DNA of 64,000 nucleotides from Lumbricus rubellus (Eukaryota > Annelida > Clitellata > Crassiclitellata > Lumbricidae): contig OX243812.1 of assembly GCA_945859605.1 (NCBI GenBank), forward strand, positions 47,534,752-47,598,751. Direction: 5' to 3'. The notes beneath the pieces were generated by a model, which was not told the DNA's origin, searched no databases, and worked only from the letters and a program-made list of their open reading frames with translations. A program made the translations under genes and the position numbers. Every line of letters starts with the position of its first letter. Position 1 is the first letter of the stretch. Shown here one piece after another: positions 51,440 through 62,100 of the stretch.

Positions 51440-53266
51440 GAGTGTTGTGTGGTTTTAGATACCACCAGTGGTGGCAGATCTTTTGAATGACACATTAAAT
51501 GTTGACTGTCAATCTATCAATTATGCTTTTGAGAACAGTTCAGAACAGCTTCTACAGTGCCAGAATACATTTTTGTTACGGCTTGTGGAGGGAAAGTCTG
51601 TTCCCAATTTTATGGCCAATGAGATTTAAGATCTGTTGCATCAGGCCTGTTCAAGCAGAGAAACTATAATTCATCTATGGCAACCTAATTGAACCTTATG
51701 TAAACTGTACATATGGAAACTTGCTCATGTTTTTACTTTATTATAATGAAAACATAATGCACAAAAATCTAAAGTGTTGCTGTTGATCATCAAGGTAATA
51801 ACTGCTGATAGGTAGCTAAAAGCAAAACTGAAATCGCACATTTAGGAGAGAAATGTGAGTAAGGTTAGGCTTGCAAGGCACCAGTACAGCTGCCTGAGAA
51901 GGGTTAAGGAGTTCCCAAAAGTTGTCTGCAGCACCATGCAATCCACAAAATTTTTATATGACCTGTTGAGTTCAAATCTTGGATACATGTGAAAAGGCGT
52001 GATGTAATCAAGGCAATAGTAGCAAAGAGATCAGCCTATGGTTTGTGGCATGCATGTATTTGTGAAGAGCAGTAAAGTCATGTATTGCCATGGTATGGTA
52101 GAAACAAGATTTGCAAAAGAGTGCTATGTGAGGTTGACACAAGTCACTAAGACTAAGTACTCTTTTTTATTAGCATGAATTAAATACCCACACTTTTCAA
52201 CAACAATGCATCAACAGTGAGAAACAGTACAACCAGTCCATATGAAAAGCAGCAATGCAACGATACAAACAATTTTAAAAGTCTAAATGTACAGTCATAA
52301 GTGTAGCTCTAAAGTCTAAAAGAAGCAGTATCAAACTATATATCTAGTCATATAACTGCCAATGTAAAACTAACATTAAAATATTGGAGCAATCATTAAA
52401 ACGAAGTCCCACAATTTTTACAGAGTGCGAATGGTGATCGACGTGCAACGTAATGTAACTCTCCTAAATTCTAAGTGTCACAAAATGATGTCATGTAGCT
52501 TATTCAGTTGCTAAACATAATATAAATGTAAGATTACAGGTCAGACATCCCCCAATTGTTTGGGGTGGCTGATTCTGAATGCAACCTCAGAGTTTCTAGC
52601 TCTGCCATGTCCTTTAATAAATACGTCTAATGTCTATTTATAATCATCATACATGTACATTCATAACTTGCACCGATATAGGTGTCATGCTCCTGTGTCT
52701 TATGAAATGTCCAGTGAATGCACTGGTCTCAATTTGCCTAGATCACTGTAACTCAGCTGCTAGTGGTATCATCATAATTTTCATAAGCACAAGAGGGTGC
52801 ATAACTCTGGTTAGAGTAAACTACCGGTAATACGTCAAGACATGAACATATAACCCATGCACATAAAGAATTTAAAACTTAAGTTCACGGTTTCTAAACA
52901 AAAGAACAATTGTAACCAACCACAGTACTTAAAATCAGTCTACTCCTTAACTAAACAACACTATTCAACAACAGTCCCCCACTGTCCCATGAAAGTCAAT
53001 GCTTCTCAGTTTTTACTTTATCGGATTGACTTTGCTGAGATAACGAATTTATACTTGAATCCCACACTCACTATGACCTGAATGGTATACTGGAACTGTG
53101 CAGCAAAAGGGTTAGCAAAGAATGAATCTACACACATTTTATGTGAAAACAACATTAAACAGCTATAACGTAGATTCTACACAAGTCTATCTGTAAAAGC
53201 ACTGCAACCATCATGTTACTCAAATACATGTAGTCAATCACCTTGTAAGATTCTTAAAAGGCCACC
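51440..53266. other. Intergenic and TRIM 3' flank
   Basis: No coding exon recognised. The first - strand AATAAA downstream of the TRIM stop that I noticed is around 52,165 (TTTATT on +). This would give a long 3' UTR crossing the MITE at 53,275. Confidence 0.45.
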
Positions 53267-53274
53267 CGTAACAT

Positions 53275-53531
53275 CAGGGGTTATTTTAACGTGCAGCTGG
53301 ACACAAAGTGTGTAGTTGGAAAAGAAATTTGTGCAGTTGAAAATAAGATATTGTGCAGTAACTCATAGTGTTATAGTGAAAGAAGGACTAAAAAGGGTCA
53401 TCAGTTTTTTTGGGGCCGGGAAAATTTCAAAATGGTAATATTTTCACGGGATTTCGACGATCAAAAATTTGGTCCGGACGACTAAAAAGGTCATTTTGTG
53501 CAGTTCTAAAAATTTCTTAGAATAACCCCTG
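53275..53531. mobile_element. hAT MITE, 257 bp, 40 bp downstream of the TRIM stop
   Basis: CAGGGGTTATTTTAA ... AGAATAACCCCTG, with an 8-bp duplication CGTAACAT (53,267-53,274; 53,532-53,539). It contains GTGCAGTT words like the MITE at 41,942. It lies in the probable TRIM 3' UTR. Confidence 0.92.
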
Positions 53532-53571
53532 CGTAACATGTAACCAGATACATAACAGATATTTAAACTTT

Positions 53572-55584
53572 TCACAGAGTTACCTTAAAGACCAAAATGC
53601 TGCCATCATCCTGTCCCACAAAAAGGCTATCACTCCATAATTCCAGTTTTCTAGGAAGCTTGATGCCATCAGTGGGCGTTAAAAGGTGTCTGACGAGTTT
53701 AAAATCTTCAATCAGATGAACCCTTTTATTGTTGAGGTCTGCCACCAGATACTTGTCATCTGCAATCCTGATCATATGAACGGGAACATTGATCAATGTT
53801 GGATCGGAACCCTCTGCCCCGCCGTACAATCGAATTATCTTTCCATCAGATCCCAGTTCACAAACTCGATGAAGTGGTTCTCCCAACTCCCCATGACAAA
53901 CCACAAATCTGTCGTCTGTGATGTGAATCGCATTTCTTGGAGATTTCATATCAAATGGAAGACTGACGTTCATCAGACGTGATCCATCTGCCGCATAAAG
54001 TCGAAGGCAAAGAGCTTCTCGAAATGTCACGGTAACGCATCCCAAGTTATCTACAGAAATTCGAAATGGCTTGTCTGTCATTTTCCACTGGTCCAGAACC
54101 TTTCCATTCGTACTGATTTTGAAAATGCAGTAGTCCTCTTGTCCATTGATGTAAATGCAGTTGTTTAATGAACATGATGTCATGTCAGAGGGATCCTTAA
54201 GACCTTTAACTGTATATGTTGCAACGCTCCTATATGTCGTCGCATTAAAGACATCCACATTTGAAGACCTCAAACGGCAAACAAAGATTTGTCCCTGTAT
54301 CGCAGTGATACCAAGAATGCAGCCAGTACCTGGAATAGTTGACAAGAGTGATGCGGTAACGAGTTGCTTCCTTTGTACTGGTGGTGCTGCTGCTGCTGTT
54401 GTTAAAGGATTCCTGATCTTTGATGGAATTTCAGCAGGTGAAATATCCTCTTGGACAAATGATAGAGTTCCAATCATGTTGCTTGATCCTGTAAGCAACT
54501 TTGACACAGCATTTAATTGTTTGAACCTGATTTCAACAGCAGACTTTGGAATTAACACGGCTGATTCTTTCTCCACAAGTTGCCTGGCCTTCTCACGAGT
54601 ATCATCTCCAAAACGAGCGACTTCTGCATATGTACCATTCTCCTTCAACATACTCGCAAAATGGTGGAAGCTCTCCATTATACTTCTTTCAGATTCAAAC
54701 TCTTGTCGTTTCAGCACAAGCTCTTTCATCTTGCTTTGTTTCTTCTCATTCAGCTCTTCAATTATTTTGTTCTTGTGATTGTTAATCAAGTCAACGAGAT
54801 TCTTGGCAACCTGGTTAATTTGCACTTCGGCCTCGCCAACTGACAGGCACAGCTCAGAGTTTAGTTTCTCTACGTCCGCTTCCCGCTTCTTCAGAGCAAC
54901 CATTTTTTCTAATACAGCCTGAAGATCTTTGTCAATAAGGTTCCGTCTCTTTTCTGCGACCTCCTCAATGCTTTCACAGTTATGATCTTTATGCTTCAAC
55001 GCAAAGCACAGCAGACAGATGGCCTGTTTGCAGGTTAGGCAGTAAAGCTGGACCTTCTCATGTTGGTGCACTTCACAGGGTGATGTTCGTGTTTTTAAAA
55101 TCTCTTTCATTGTCGAATCATTACCAGTCTTAATGGAAACAATCTGGTGCGTTCTACTCACTGCAAACTGCTTGTGCATTTTGCAGCACTTAGCACACAA
55201 CTTTTGCTGGCACTCAATGCAGAAGTTTTCTACATCGGCAGCTTTGGTTTCTCCGTCATTTCCAAATTCACAGGCCTCACACAATGATATAGATTGGCCA
55301 CTTTTTGGCAAACATGCCTGGTAGAGATCCTTCATTCGATTGACAAAGAAATTTCCTTGTAATGCAGAAAACCCAGCAGTTGGAACCTGGAACTGTTGAC
55401 GACAGGTTGGGCAAGCCAACATATCACCTGGCTTCTTATCATCTCCATATTTAGTCAGACATTTCAAGCAGAAGGAGTGCAGACATGGCAGGATCTTTGG
55501 TTCGGTGTAGATGTCAAAGCAAACAGGACACTCAGCCAATTCTTTGAAGGCAGTCTCCTCGAATGAATCAGAATTTCTTGCCAT
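53572..55584 (-). CDS. TRIM-family E3 ubiquitin ligase (RING, two B-boxes, coiled coil, propeller-like C-terminus)
   Basis: 670 residues in a single coding exon. The RING is complete: C19, C22, C34, H36, C39, C42, C58, C61. B-box 1 spans about 100-148 (LCEACEF ... FCIECQQKLCAKCCKMHK). B-box 2 spans 169-207 (CEVHQHEKVQLYCLTCKQAI ... HKDHNC). A coiled coil runs ~210-330. A low-complexity linker (PLTTAAAAPP) precedes ~270 residues with repeated blade-like segments (GCILGITAIQGQIFVCRLRS, DDKYLVADLNNKRVHLI, DDGSILVF), resembling NHL/six-bladed propellers as in TRIM2/3/32/56. It probably ubiquitinates target proteins, and lineage-specific TRIMs often act in immunity. An acceptor-like TTTACGTAG just upstream (~55,602) suggests a non-coding first exon. 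Confidence 0.9.
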   Translation of the reverse strand: MARNSDSFEETAFKELAECPVCFDIYTEPKILPCLHSFCLKCLTKYGDDKKPGDMLACPTCRQQFQVPTAGFSALQGNFFVNRMKDLYQACLPKSGQSISLCEACEFGNDGETKAADVENFCIECQQKLCAKCCKMHKQFAVSRTHQIVSIKTGNDSTMKEILKTRTSPCEVHQHEKVQLYCLTCKQAICLLCFALKHKDHNCESIEEVAEKRRNLIDKDLQAVLEKMVALKKREADVEKLNSELCLSVGEAEVQINQVAKNLVDLINNHKNKIIEELNEKKQSKMKELVLKRQEFESERSIMESFHHFASMLKENGTYAEVARFGDDTREKARQLVEKESAVLIPKSAVEIRFKQLNAVSKLLTGSSNMIGTLSFVQEDISPAEIPSKIRNPLTTAAAAPPVQRKQLVTASLLSTIPGTGCILGITAIQGQIFVCRLRSSNVDVFNATTYRSVATYTVKGLKDPSDMTSCSLNNCIYINGQEDYCIFKISTNGKVLDQWKMTDKPFRISVDNLGCVTVTFREALCLRLYAADGSRLMNVSLPFDMKSPRNAIHITDDRFVVCHGELGEPLHRVCELGSDGKIIRLYGGAEGSDPTLINVPVHMIRIADDKYLVADLNNKRVHLIEDFKLVRHLLTPTDGIKLPRKLELWSDSLFVGQDDGSILVFKVTL

Positions 55585-55599
55585 TTCCAGCCAGTAAAT

Positions 55600-57525
55600 T
55601 GCCTACGTAAAGATAACATAACCTGGATATCAATAAGCAAAGCTGTCACCATAAGTGGCCAGTGGTCTAATGCAACAATGAACATGATACATTCATGAAC
55701 ATACTGGTCATAGAGCCCATGGTCTTCAGTGAGTTTAGTGTGGATTTTAAGATGATTTAAGATCACTGGCTGTAGATTACAGCGGTTGACAACCTTGCAT
55801 TAATTTTGTAAGAATATTCAAGTTACTCTTCAGTGACTGATAATGAGTCAAATTTTCCAGGGTTTACAACTAATTTGAAATGCATGCAAAGATATAGGCC
55901 CAACACTGTCATATGCATTCAAGCTTGATTGATGAGGTAGCTTTTGAGAGCGATTTTACCAAGTCTGAGTAATAAATAGTTTCTGCAAGACCATCATCAT
56001 CATCGCCATGCAATACTCCAGTGTTGGCACTACTACTATTACCACTGACATAATATGTAGTTCTTCATTGGACTGTGTGAAATACACAGAGATACATGAC
56101 GTTGTACGTGGCTGATTGGAGGTTATCAAAAGCCTTTAGTCAAGTTTCTCTTCTCAGCCTTTCACCAAATGTTGCAATCAAAGTGCTCAGTCATGTAGGC
56201 CTACACAAACACTGTGTCGCTATGCCTACATTTGTTATTAGTAGGTTACTGTCTTTTGTCTGAAATCTTTTGAATTGTGCTACCCCTACAACTCATCAAA
56301 AATCAAACTCCCCAATCTTCATCAGTCTTCCTCATACCACCACGTGCAAGTTTCCAACCCAATTATGCATTCAGTCACAATTTCAATCAAAGGTTTAAAA
56401 TGTTTAGCTAAAATTATTACAGCCATAGGTCTGCTCTTGGCTCTACTGAGACTCTTACTCTATATGGATGTTTTAAAAATTGGGCATCTGTATGAACTCC
56501 ATGGCTCAGTGGCACCTTATTAACAAACTCTGGCAAGCTTGATCCACAGATTCGCATTCATAAGTGACGTTTTAGTAAACAACCAAGTTTTAACAGACAC
56601 GCTCTGAAATCGTTGGAGCTAGACTGTGCACTTGCTTGTTAGCCTACATGTTTAACGACAGCTACCATCAAAGATGATTAGTGTCGCCCCTTCTCCTTTA
56701 TCCAGGCTTGGGACTGGCACTGCAGAAAACAACCAGTGGCGGAGTTTCTATAGACTGCATTCAATGAGCGTTCAGGGCTTATTAAGACTATTCGAGCTCT
56801 TCCAGTTCTTTGCCGGAGAATAAGCGCTGATCTCTCTGCCAAGTTATAGGCTATGCACAAATTATCATTTAAAATCAAATCTTCAGAAGAAAGTTTAACA
56901 GTTTTAACTAATCTTTTACGATTTTGCCCCGCTTACGCTTCTTAAAATTAATATTATTCACCAATTCAATTGAATTATTGAAAACGAAAACGGGTTTTTT
57001 GCAGTAGGCCTAAAATACGTCATGCAATAGGCCTAACAGTAACCACAAACCAATAAGCTTATTAGGCTATCTGAGGTTATTAATAAACCGATGTTGCTAG
57101 TATGAGCACTTATTTGTTAAATTTCATCTTACAAAATGAATACAAGAGAAATAAATACTGCAATTTCCGAAATCAATACAAAATTAAGCATATAATTCGA
57201 ACTCACACTGTCATGTGCATTGGATATAAGCCTGATGGCTACCTTGATAACAGTTCAAAGGTCAAGTGCATGAACGCAAGAATGCAAAAAATTTCGCTAT
57301 TGGCCCCGAAATTGAATTTAAAATGCAGTATAACTGGTTATGCAAGCAATATAGCCCATTTATTTACAAAATAGGATGACCACTGACAATTTTTACTCTC
57401 AAACTATAATTTTTCGACAATTTCCTTTATTTTATCCCAGGAACCCTTTATACAATCCTCTATTATTATAGAGTACAATTGTTTTTATGACGGACTGTAC
57501 AACTCTTTGTATATTGGTATGTTTG
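55600..57525. other. Intergenic / TRIM 5' flank
   Basis: No coding exon, RNA gene or element end could be supported. ORFs at 56,275-56,523 and 57,102-57,374 show no family resemblance. Confidence 0.5.
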
Positions 57526-57530
57526 GTATG

Positions 57531-57961
57531 CAGGGATGCCACTCTGAATTTCAAAAAAGGGTCAGATCCGGTCGAAAAAAAGGCTAGAAAAGGCTAGATT
57601 GACATTTTCTCTGGAAAATGCATGGATTTTTCCAATTTTCCGGCTTGAAATTTCTGACGACCTTTTTTCAGTCATCCGACGCTTAAAATTTGATCTCTTT
57701 TTTCTTCCCGATAAAATTTCTGATGATCTTTTTAAAAGTTTTTCGCTCCAAAATTCACAATTTTTGGTGCATATTCACAAAATTTTCGACTTTTTTCATG
57801 TTTTTTGTGCATTTTCACCTTAAAAAGTCTATTTTTATGTGTAAAAATCCGAAAACCGCCGTGAGAAAAAAAGGCTAGATCCTGACGAAAAAAACCTAGA
57901 AACCTAGATTACACCGAAAAAACCTAGATCTAGGTGGAAAAACCTAGGAGTGGCAACACTG
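57531..57961. mobile_element. hAT MITE, 431 bp
   Basis: CAGGGATGCCACTC ... GAGTGGCAACACTG, with an 8-bp duplication TTGGTATG (57,523-57,530; 57,962-57,969). Internal AAAACCTAGA / AAGGCTAGAT repeats. The Phe-rich ORFs inside are artefacts. Confidence 0.92.
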
Positions 57962-57969
57962 TTGGTATG

Positions 57970-59110
57970 TAAACGAGACAATGTTTCTAGCGCTCAGAGG
58001 CGCTGTGTAGTGTAGTGCTTTGCTAAGAATGGTGCGTTGAAGCTCCAATGATCATCGATGCATAGACATTTTACATTTATTAATAAATTATGATTATAAT
58101 AACTATGTCTATGCTCGGATGATGTCTATGTTTCCGAATCTATGAAACACGGGTCCTTGATTATCGTCCTTAATAGACTGACTAACTAACTCACGCATTA
58201 AAAGGTAATTAGAGTTCTAAGCGTGTGTAGAATTAAGGCTATTATCTAATTCCGATTTCAGGATTTGATAAAACCATAGATTCTTGAAAGGGATCATTTT
58301 AACTTAAATCTTGTACTTCGGGCCTGTTTCCATCTATTTGCAGGCCGTATGCTATGCGCTTCAGAACTCATGATTTTGAACTGCACATTAAAGATGACGG
58401 TTAAACCGTAGTTTAGGTTGTTTAATTATTTGGCCAAAAGTGAGGTTGCTAAATTATTTGCATGTGTATAAATGATATATCAAGTAATTTCTGGATCGCC
58501 AGGTTCAATCCAGCTTCCATTTCAACTATAAATATGCCTTTATCCAGCTTCCATTTCAGGTATAAAATGCCTTTATCCAGATTCTACTTCTCAAGCGTTT
58601 TTCATCAATCCAGCTTCATTTTCAGCAGAATGACTACACTAACCCTAAAACTGACCCTCACGACGCCTAACCTGAGCCCTAACCGACCCTCATGCGTAAA
58701 ATCCCGCTTCTATTTCGTCACTAAATATTTGTCATCGAATGTAAGTAATTGGTTGTCGGATAAAAAGTACCTTTTTTTCGTTAATCCAGCTTCCATATAA
58801 TTATATTTTCGGTTTATATTGCTACTTCCGGTTGCGAATGTTCAGAAATTGGAATAGCGCGTTTTATGGCGCGTTATATTCATGATTGGGTGTTTCTTAA
58901 TTTAGCAACCTAAACTACGGGATATCAAAAATGAAAATAATTAAACAACCTAAACTACGGTTTAACCAAGATGACTTTCTAAGGCTTTTGATTAAAGCTT
59001 GGGTGGAGATGGGTCACACTGGGAAATGACCCGACAATTCCGTACATTTGTGCAATATATAATTATGTGCACTGGATTTTATTGCAGAGGATTCTAAAGT
59101 GTGTGCATCG
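57970..59110. other. Intergenic upstream of TRMT13
   Basis: Contains the ATCCAGCTTCCATTTC repeats (58,500-58,800) and two inverted AACCTAAACTACGG words (~58,411 and ~58,910-58,960). The promoter of TRMT13 must lie near 58,900-59,090, but no core motif stands out. Confidence 0.5.
58500..58800. repeat. ATCCAGCTTCCATTTCA dispersed repeats
   Basis: About five copies at uneven 40-60-bp spacing, the complement of the unit inside the foldback element at 46.2-46.8 kb. AACCTAAACTACGG words flank the block on both sides in inverted orientation, so it may be a further decayed foldback copy. Confidence 0.7.
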
Positions 59111-59114
59111 CAGC

Positions 59115-62100
59115 ATGGAAGCAGTGTGTGAGACTTCTGAGTTGTCACTGAAACGCCCACAAGATTCTTGTGGACACTGGCTGCAGAAGAGGAAAAGATA
59201 CTGTCGAACAAAACCCATGGAAGGGCTTGAATTTTGCCCAATTCACCTTTCGAAAGCCTCCCAAGACGTAGATCTGAAGACAATTAAGGATACGTGTACA
59301 CTGTCACAGATTACAGATCACAATGAAACCTCACCAGATGATACAGAATCTGTTTCAACAGAGGCAAATTTGCTTTCCACTGATACTGCTGATGTACTAT
59401 CGTCGTCCAATAATAAGCTGTGTGATGAGATACAACAGCAGGAAAGTCAGACCTCGACTAGACCTCCTCCGCTAACCGACAGATGTCATTTTTGGCTGGA
59501 GAAGAAAATTAGATATTGCAAGGCTAGAGTTTCTAGTTTGCAACATTTCTGCGTTGAACATTCTGTAGGCACAGAGGTTAGTTCAAAATTACGGTTGTAT
59601 TATGCTAAAAATCAATTTTAGGTCTAGTCTGTAGCATCAAACTGAGTATTTTCCATATTTGTTTTAATATTATGACATTCTTCCTAGACCATGTAGCTTC
59701 TACATACATATTGAGGGATGCATGATAGTCTAGTGGCTAATAAGCTGGATTATCAACTGAGAGCTGAGGGAATCAATTCCCTGCCAGTGCAGATGTTTCC
59801 AGATTTATGATCCATCTGTTCCCCACAGCCAATAAAGCTGCTGCAAGCACACTGCCCATCAACTTTGTTTTTATTGAGTGCATGGAACAAGCTGGTTCCC
59901 ACGACTAGATTCCAATGTTGCCAAAGCCCCACTTAAAGTTTGTTTATTTTTACAGAATATATTTAAGATTTGTAATTTCTGCCAAGGTATTTTAGAAAAG
60001 CAGCAAGCAATCAAGATTGTAGTATTTGTCAAGACTGTTGTTGATATTTATTTATTGATCAACATTTATTTTATTTTCAGGCAGAGTCTACAAGAGTTCG
60101 CATTCCTTGTCCAAATGACCCGAAACAGTAAGTACAAGTTGTACAAGTTTTAAATTTTAATCGCAAATTTGTGTTGCGCCTCTTCCGGAGACAATCATCA
60201 GAGATGCCCCTGACCTAATGACAGAAAACCAGAATGGTTTCAGGCATATATGGAATAGAGGTAAAGAAGGACCAAGAATCCCATGCCGTAAGATGCAAGG
60301 TATTCCAAAATGTTTGACCGACATCAATGAAGTGTTTATACTGCACTGTGGATGCTGTGGTTGGAGAAGAACCAGTTCATCCTGTACTGGAGAGCAAAGA
60401 AAGCTGCAGGGATGGGCGTGACTGAGACACAAAGTTCTACCTTAGATAAGGTGGAGCACAGCCTGCAAGGCAATTACACATGACCATCTAGACTCCATGC
60501 ATTTATGCATTGGCAATCGTGTAACTGTCTCGCGTGAAGCTGAATATTTGCCCAAATTTAGTTTCAGATCAGAGTAATAGTACAATAGTAGCAGACATTT
60601 TGTAGACCAATGCAATCACATTTGAGTGTTGCTCTAAACCGCTGGTAAAAAACTCAATTTAGAAAATTGGTTTTGAATTTGTTATGATTGGTTAGGCGTA
60701 AAAAATTTGTGTTTCCGATAACCCGACCGACCCATTTTTACGGCCGCGACCCAAATATTTTTGTAAAAAAATTATTTTAAAAAATTTAAAAATTTTTGTT
60801 TTTAACTTTTTTAAACATTTAAAAAATATTTTTAAAAAAACATTTGTATTGACATAACAGAAAAGACGTCAACAAAATAAAATTAATAGGACTGTTTCTA
60901 AAGCAGTTTTAGGTGCAGACAGTCGGGAAATAGGCAGTTTATACTTGCTTAGAACACGTACTTTGTTGCAGCGTGCAAAAAAGACTAGTCGGGTATACTT
61001 TTTCGGATAGTCACTGCAGAAAAATATTTTACCAAAATAAAAATATTTTCCGACCTACCTACCCAATTTTTTTTAGCTCTGTTACCGGAAACACAACATT
61101 TTTTTAGGCCTTAGTTGCTGTTTAACATTGATATCATAACAAAGATTATTAGCATCACCCTTCACCATTCTCCTGACTTGGGACTGTCACTGCCTGAGCA
61201 CACGCAAAGGCAGAGTTATTTGTGAAGAGATGTTCTTGACCATGGTGACAATGAGTCGTTAGTGATGTTAACATTGTTTAGGGTTTTATTTCTGTTTTCA
61301 TTTTCATTTCAAGATTTTATTTTGCGTGTTCTTGTCTACAGTATCTTTGCCATTTGTTCCACCTGTGAACAGCTTTTGTCCTCATATTTTTTTAATGTTA
61401 GTTAAACTATTTGAAATGGTTTATGAGTCATGAGGTACTTAGAGTTTTGCATTTTTCAGTTCATGTTATGTAGATCAGTTGGACCGGCATCTGAAGAAAT
61501 GCAACGCAAGACTTGATCTTCGTCCAGTGAGTTATTATTTAAGCAAATCTTGCTAAGTCTTTCTTTACCTGCATTCCATAAATGATTGATTCTCTTAACG
61601 CTGTTCTGTTGATTTTTTAATACATTGAAAATACTTATCTTTGAGAGCTTTGTTATAAACAGGGTCTGATTTGTACAGAACTTGTATTACATTTTGGAAT
61701 CAGCACATCTAATTTTCCTAATTTACATACCTATGCCAAATTGTGTTTTAAGTGTATCTTTTGGCACATAATGCTGCTACTGCTAAGAATGGCTGGAATC
61801 TTGGACCAGTTATTTGAAACTTTAATGGTGTGGCTCTGATTTAAATGAGCTGTGGTGGTGAAGGATCCTCTCACTTAATCAATTCATTTAAAAAATGACC
61901 AGTGTTAGGGCCATATATATGATAAATACAGAAAATGTGTACATTTACATTTGCTCTGCTTGCTCTTGTTCAGCATGCGATATTGCATACTCAGTGTGTA
62001 ATTCAAACATGTCATTTGTGAGATATGGAAATATTTACATGGGTTTTGTTGTTCTACACTTTTTGATAAGTTGTGGGCATGTCTATGTCCTTTTGCACTG

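Noticed and set aside
60157..60432. Overlapping ORFs in TRMT13 intron 2
   Set aside because: No domain, and they are flanked by correct splice sites of the TRMT13 exons, so they are intronic.
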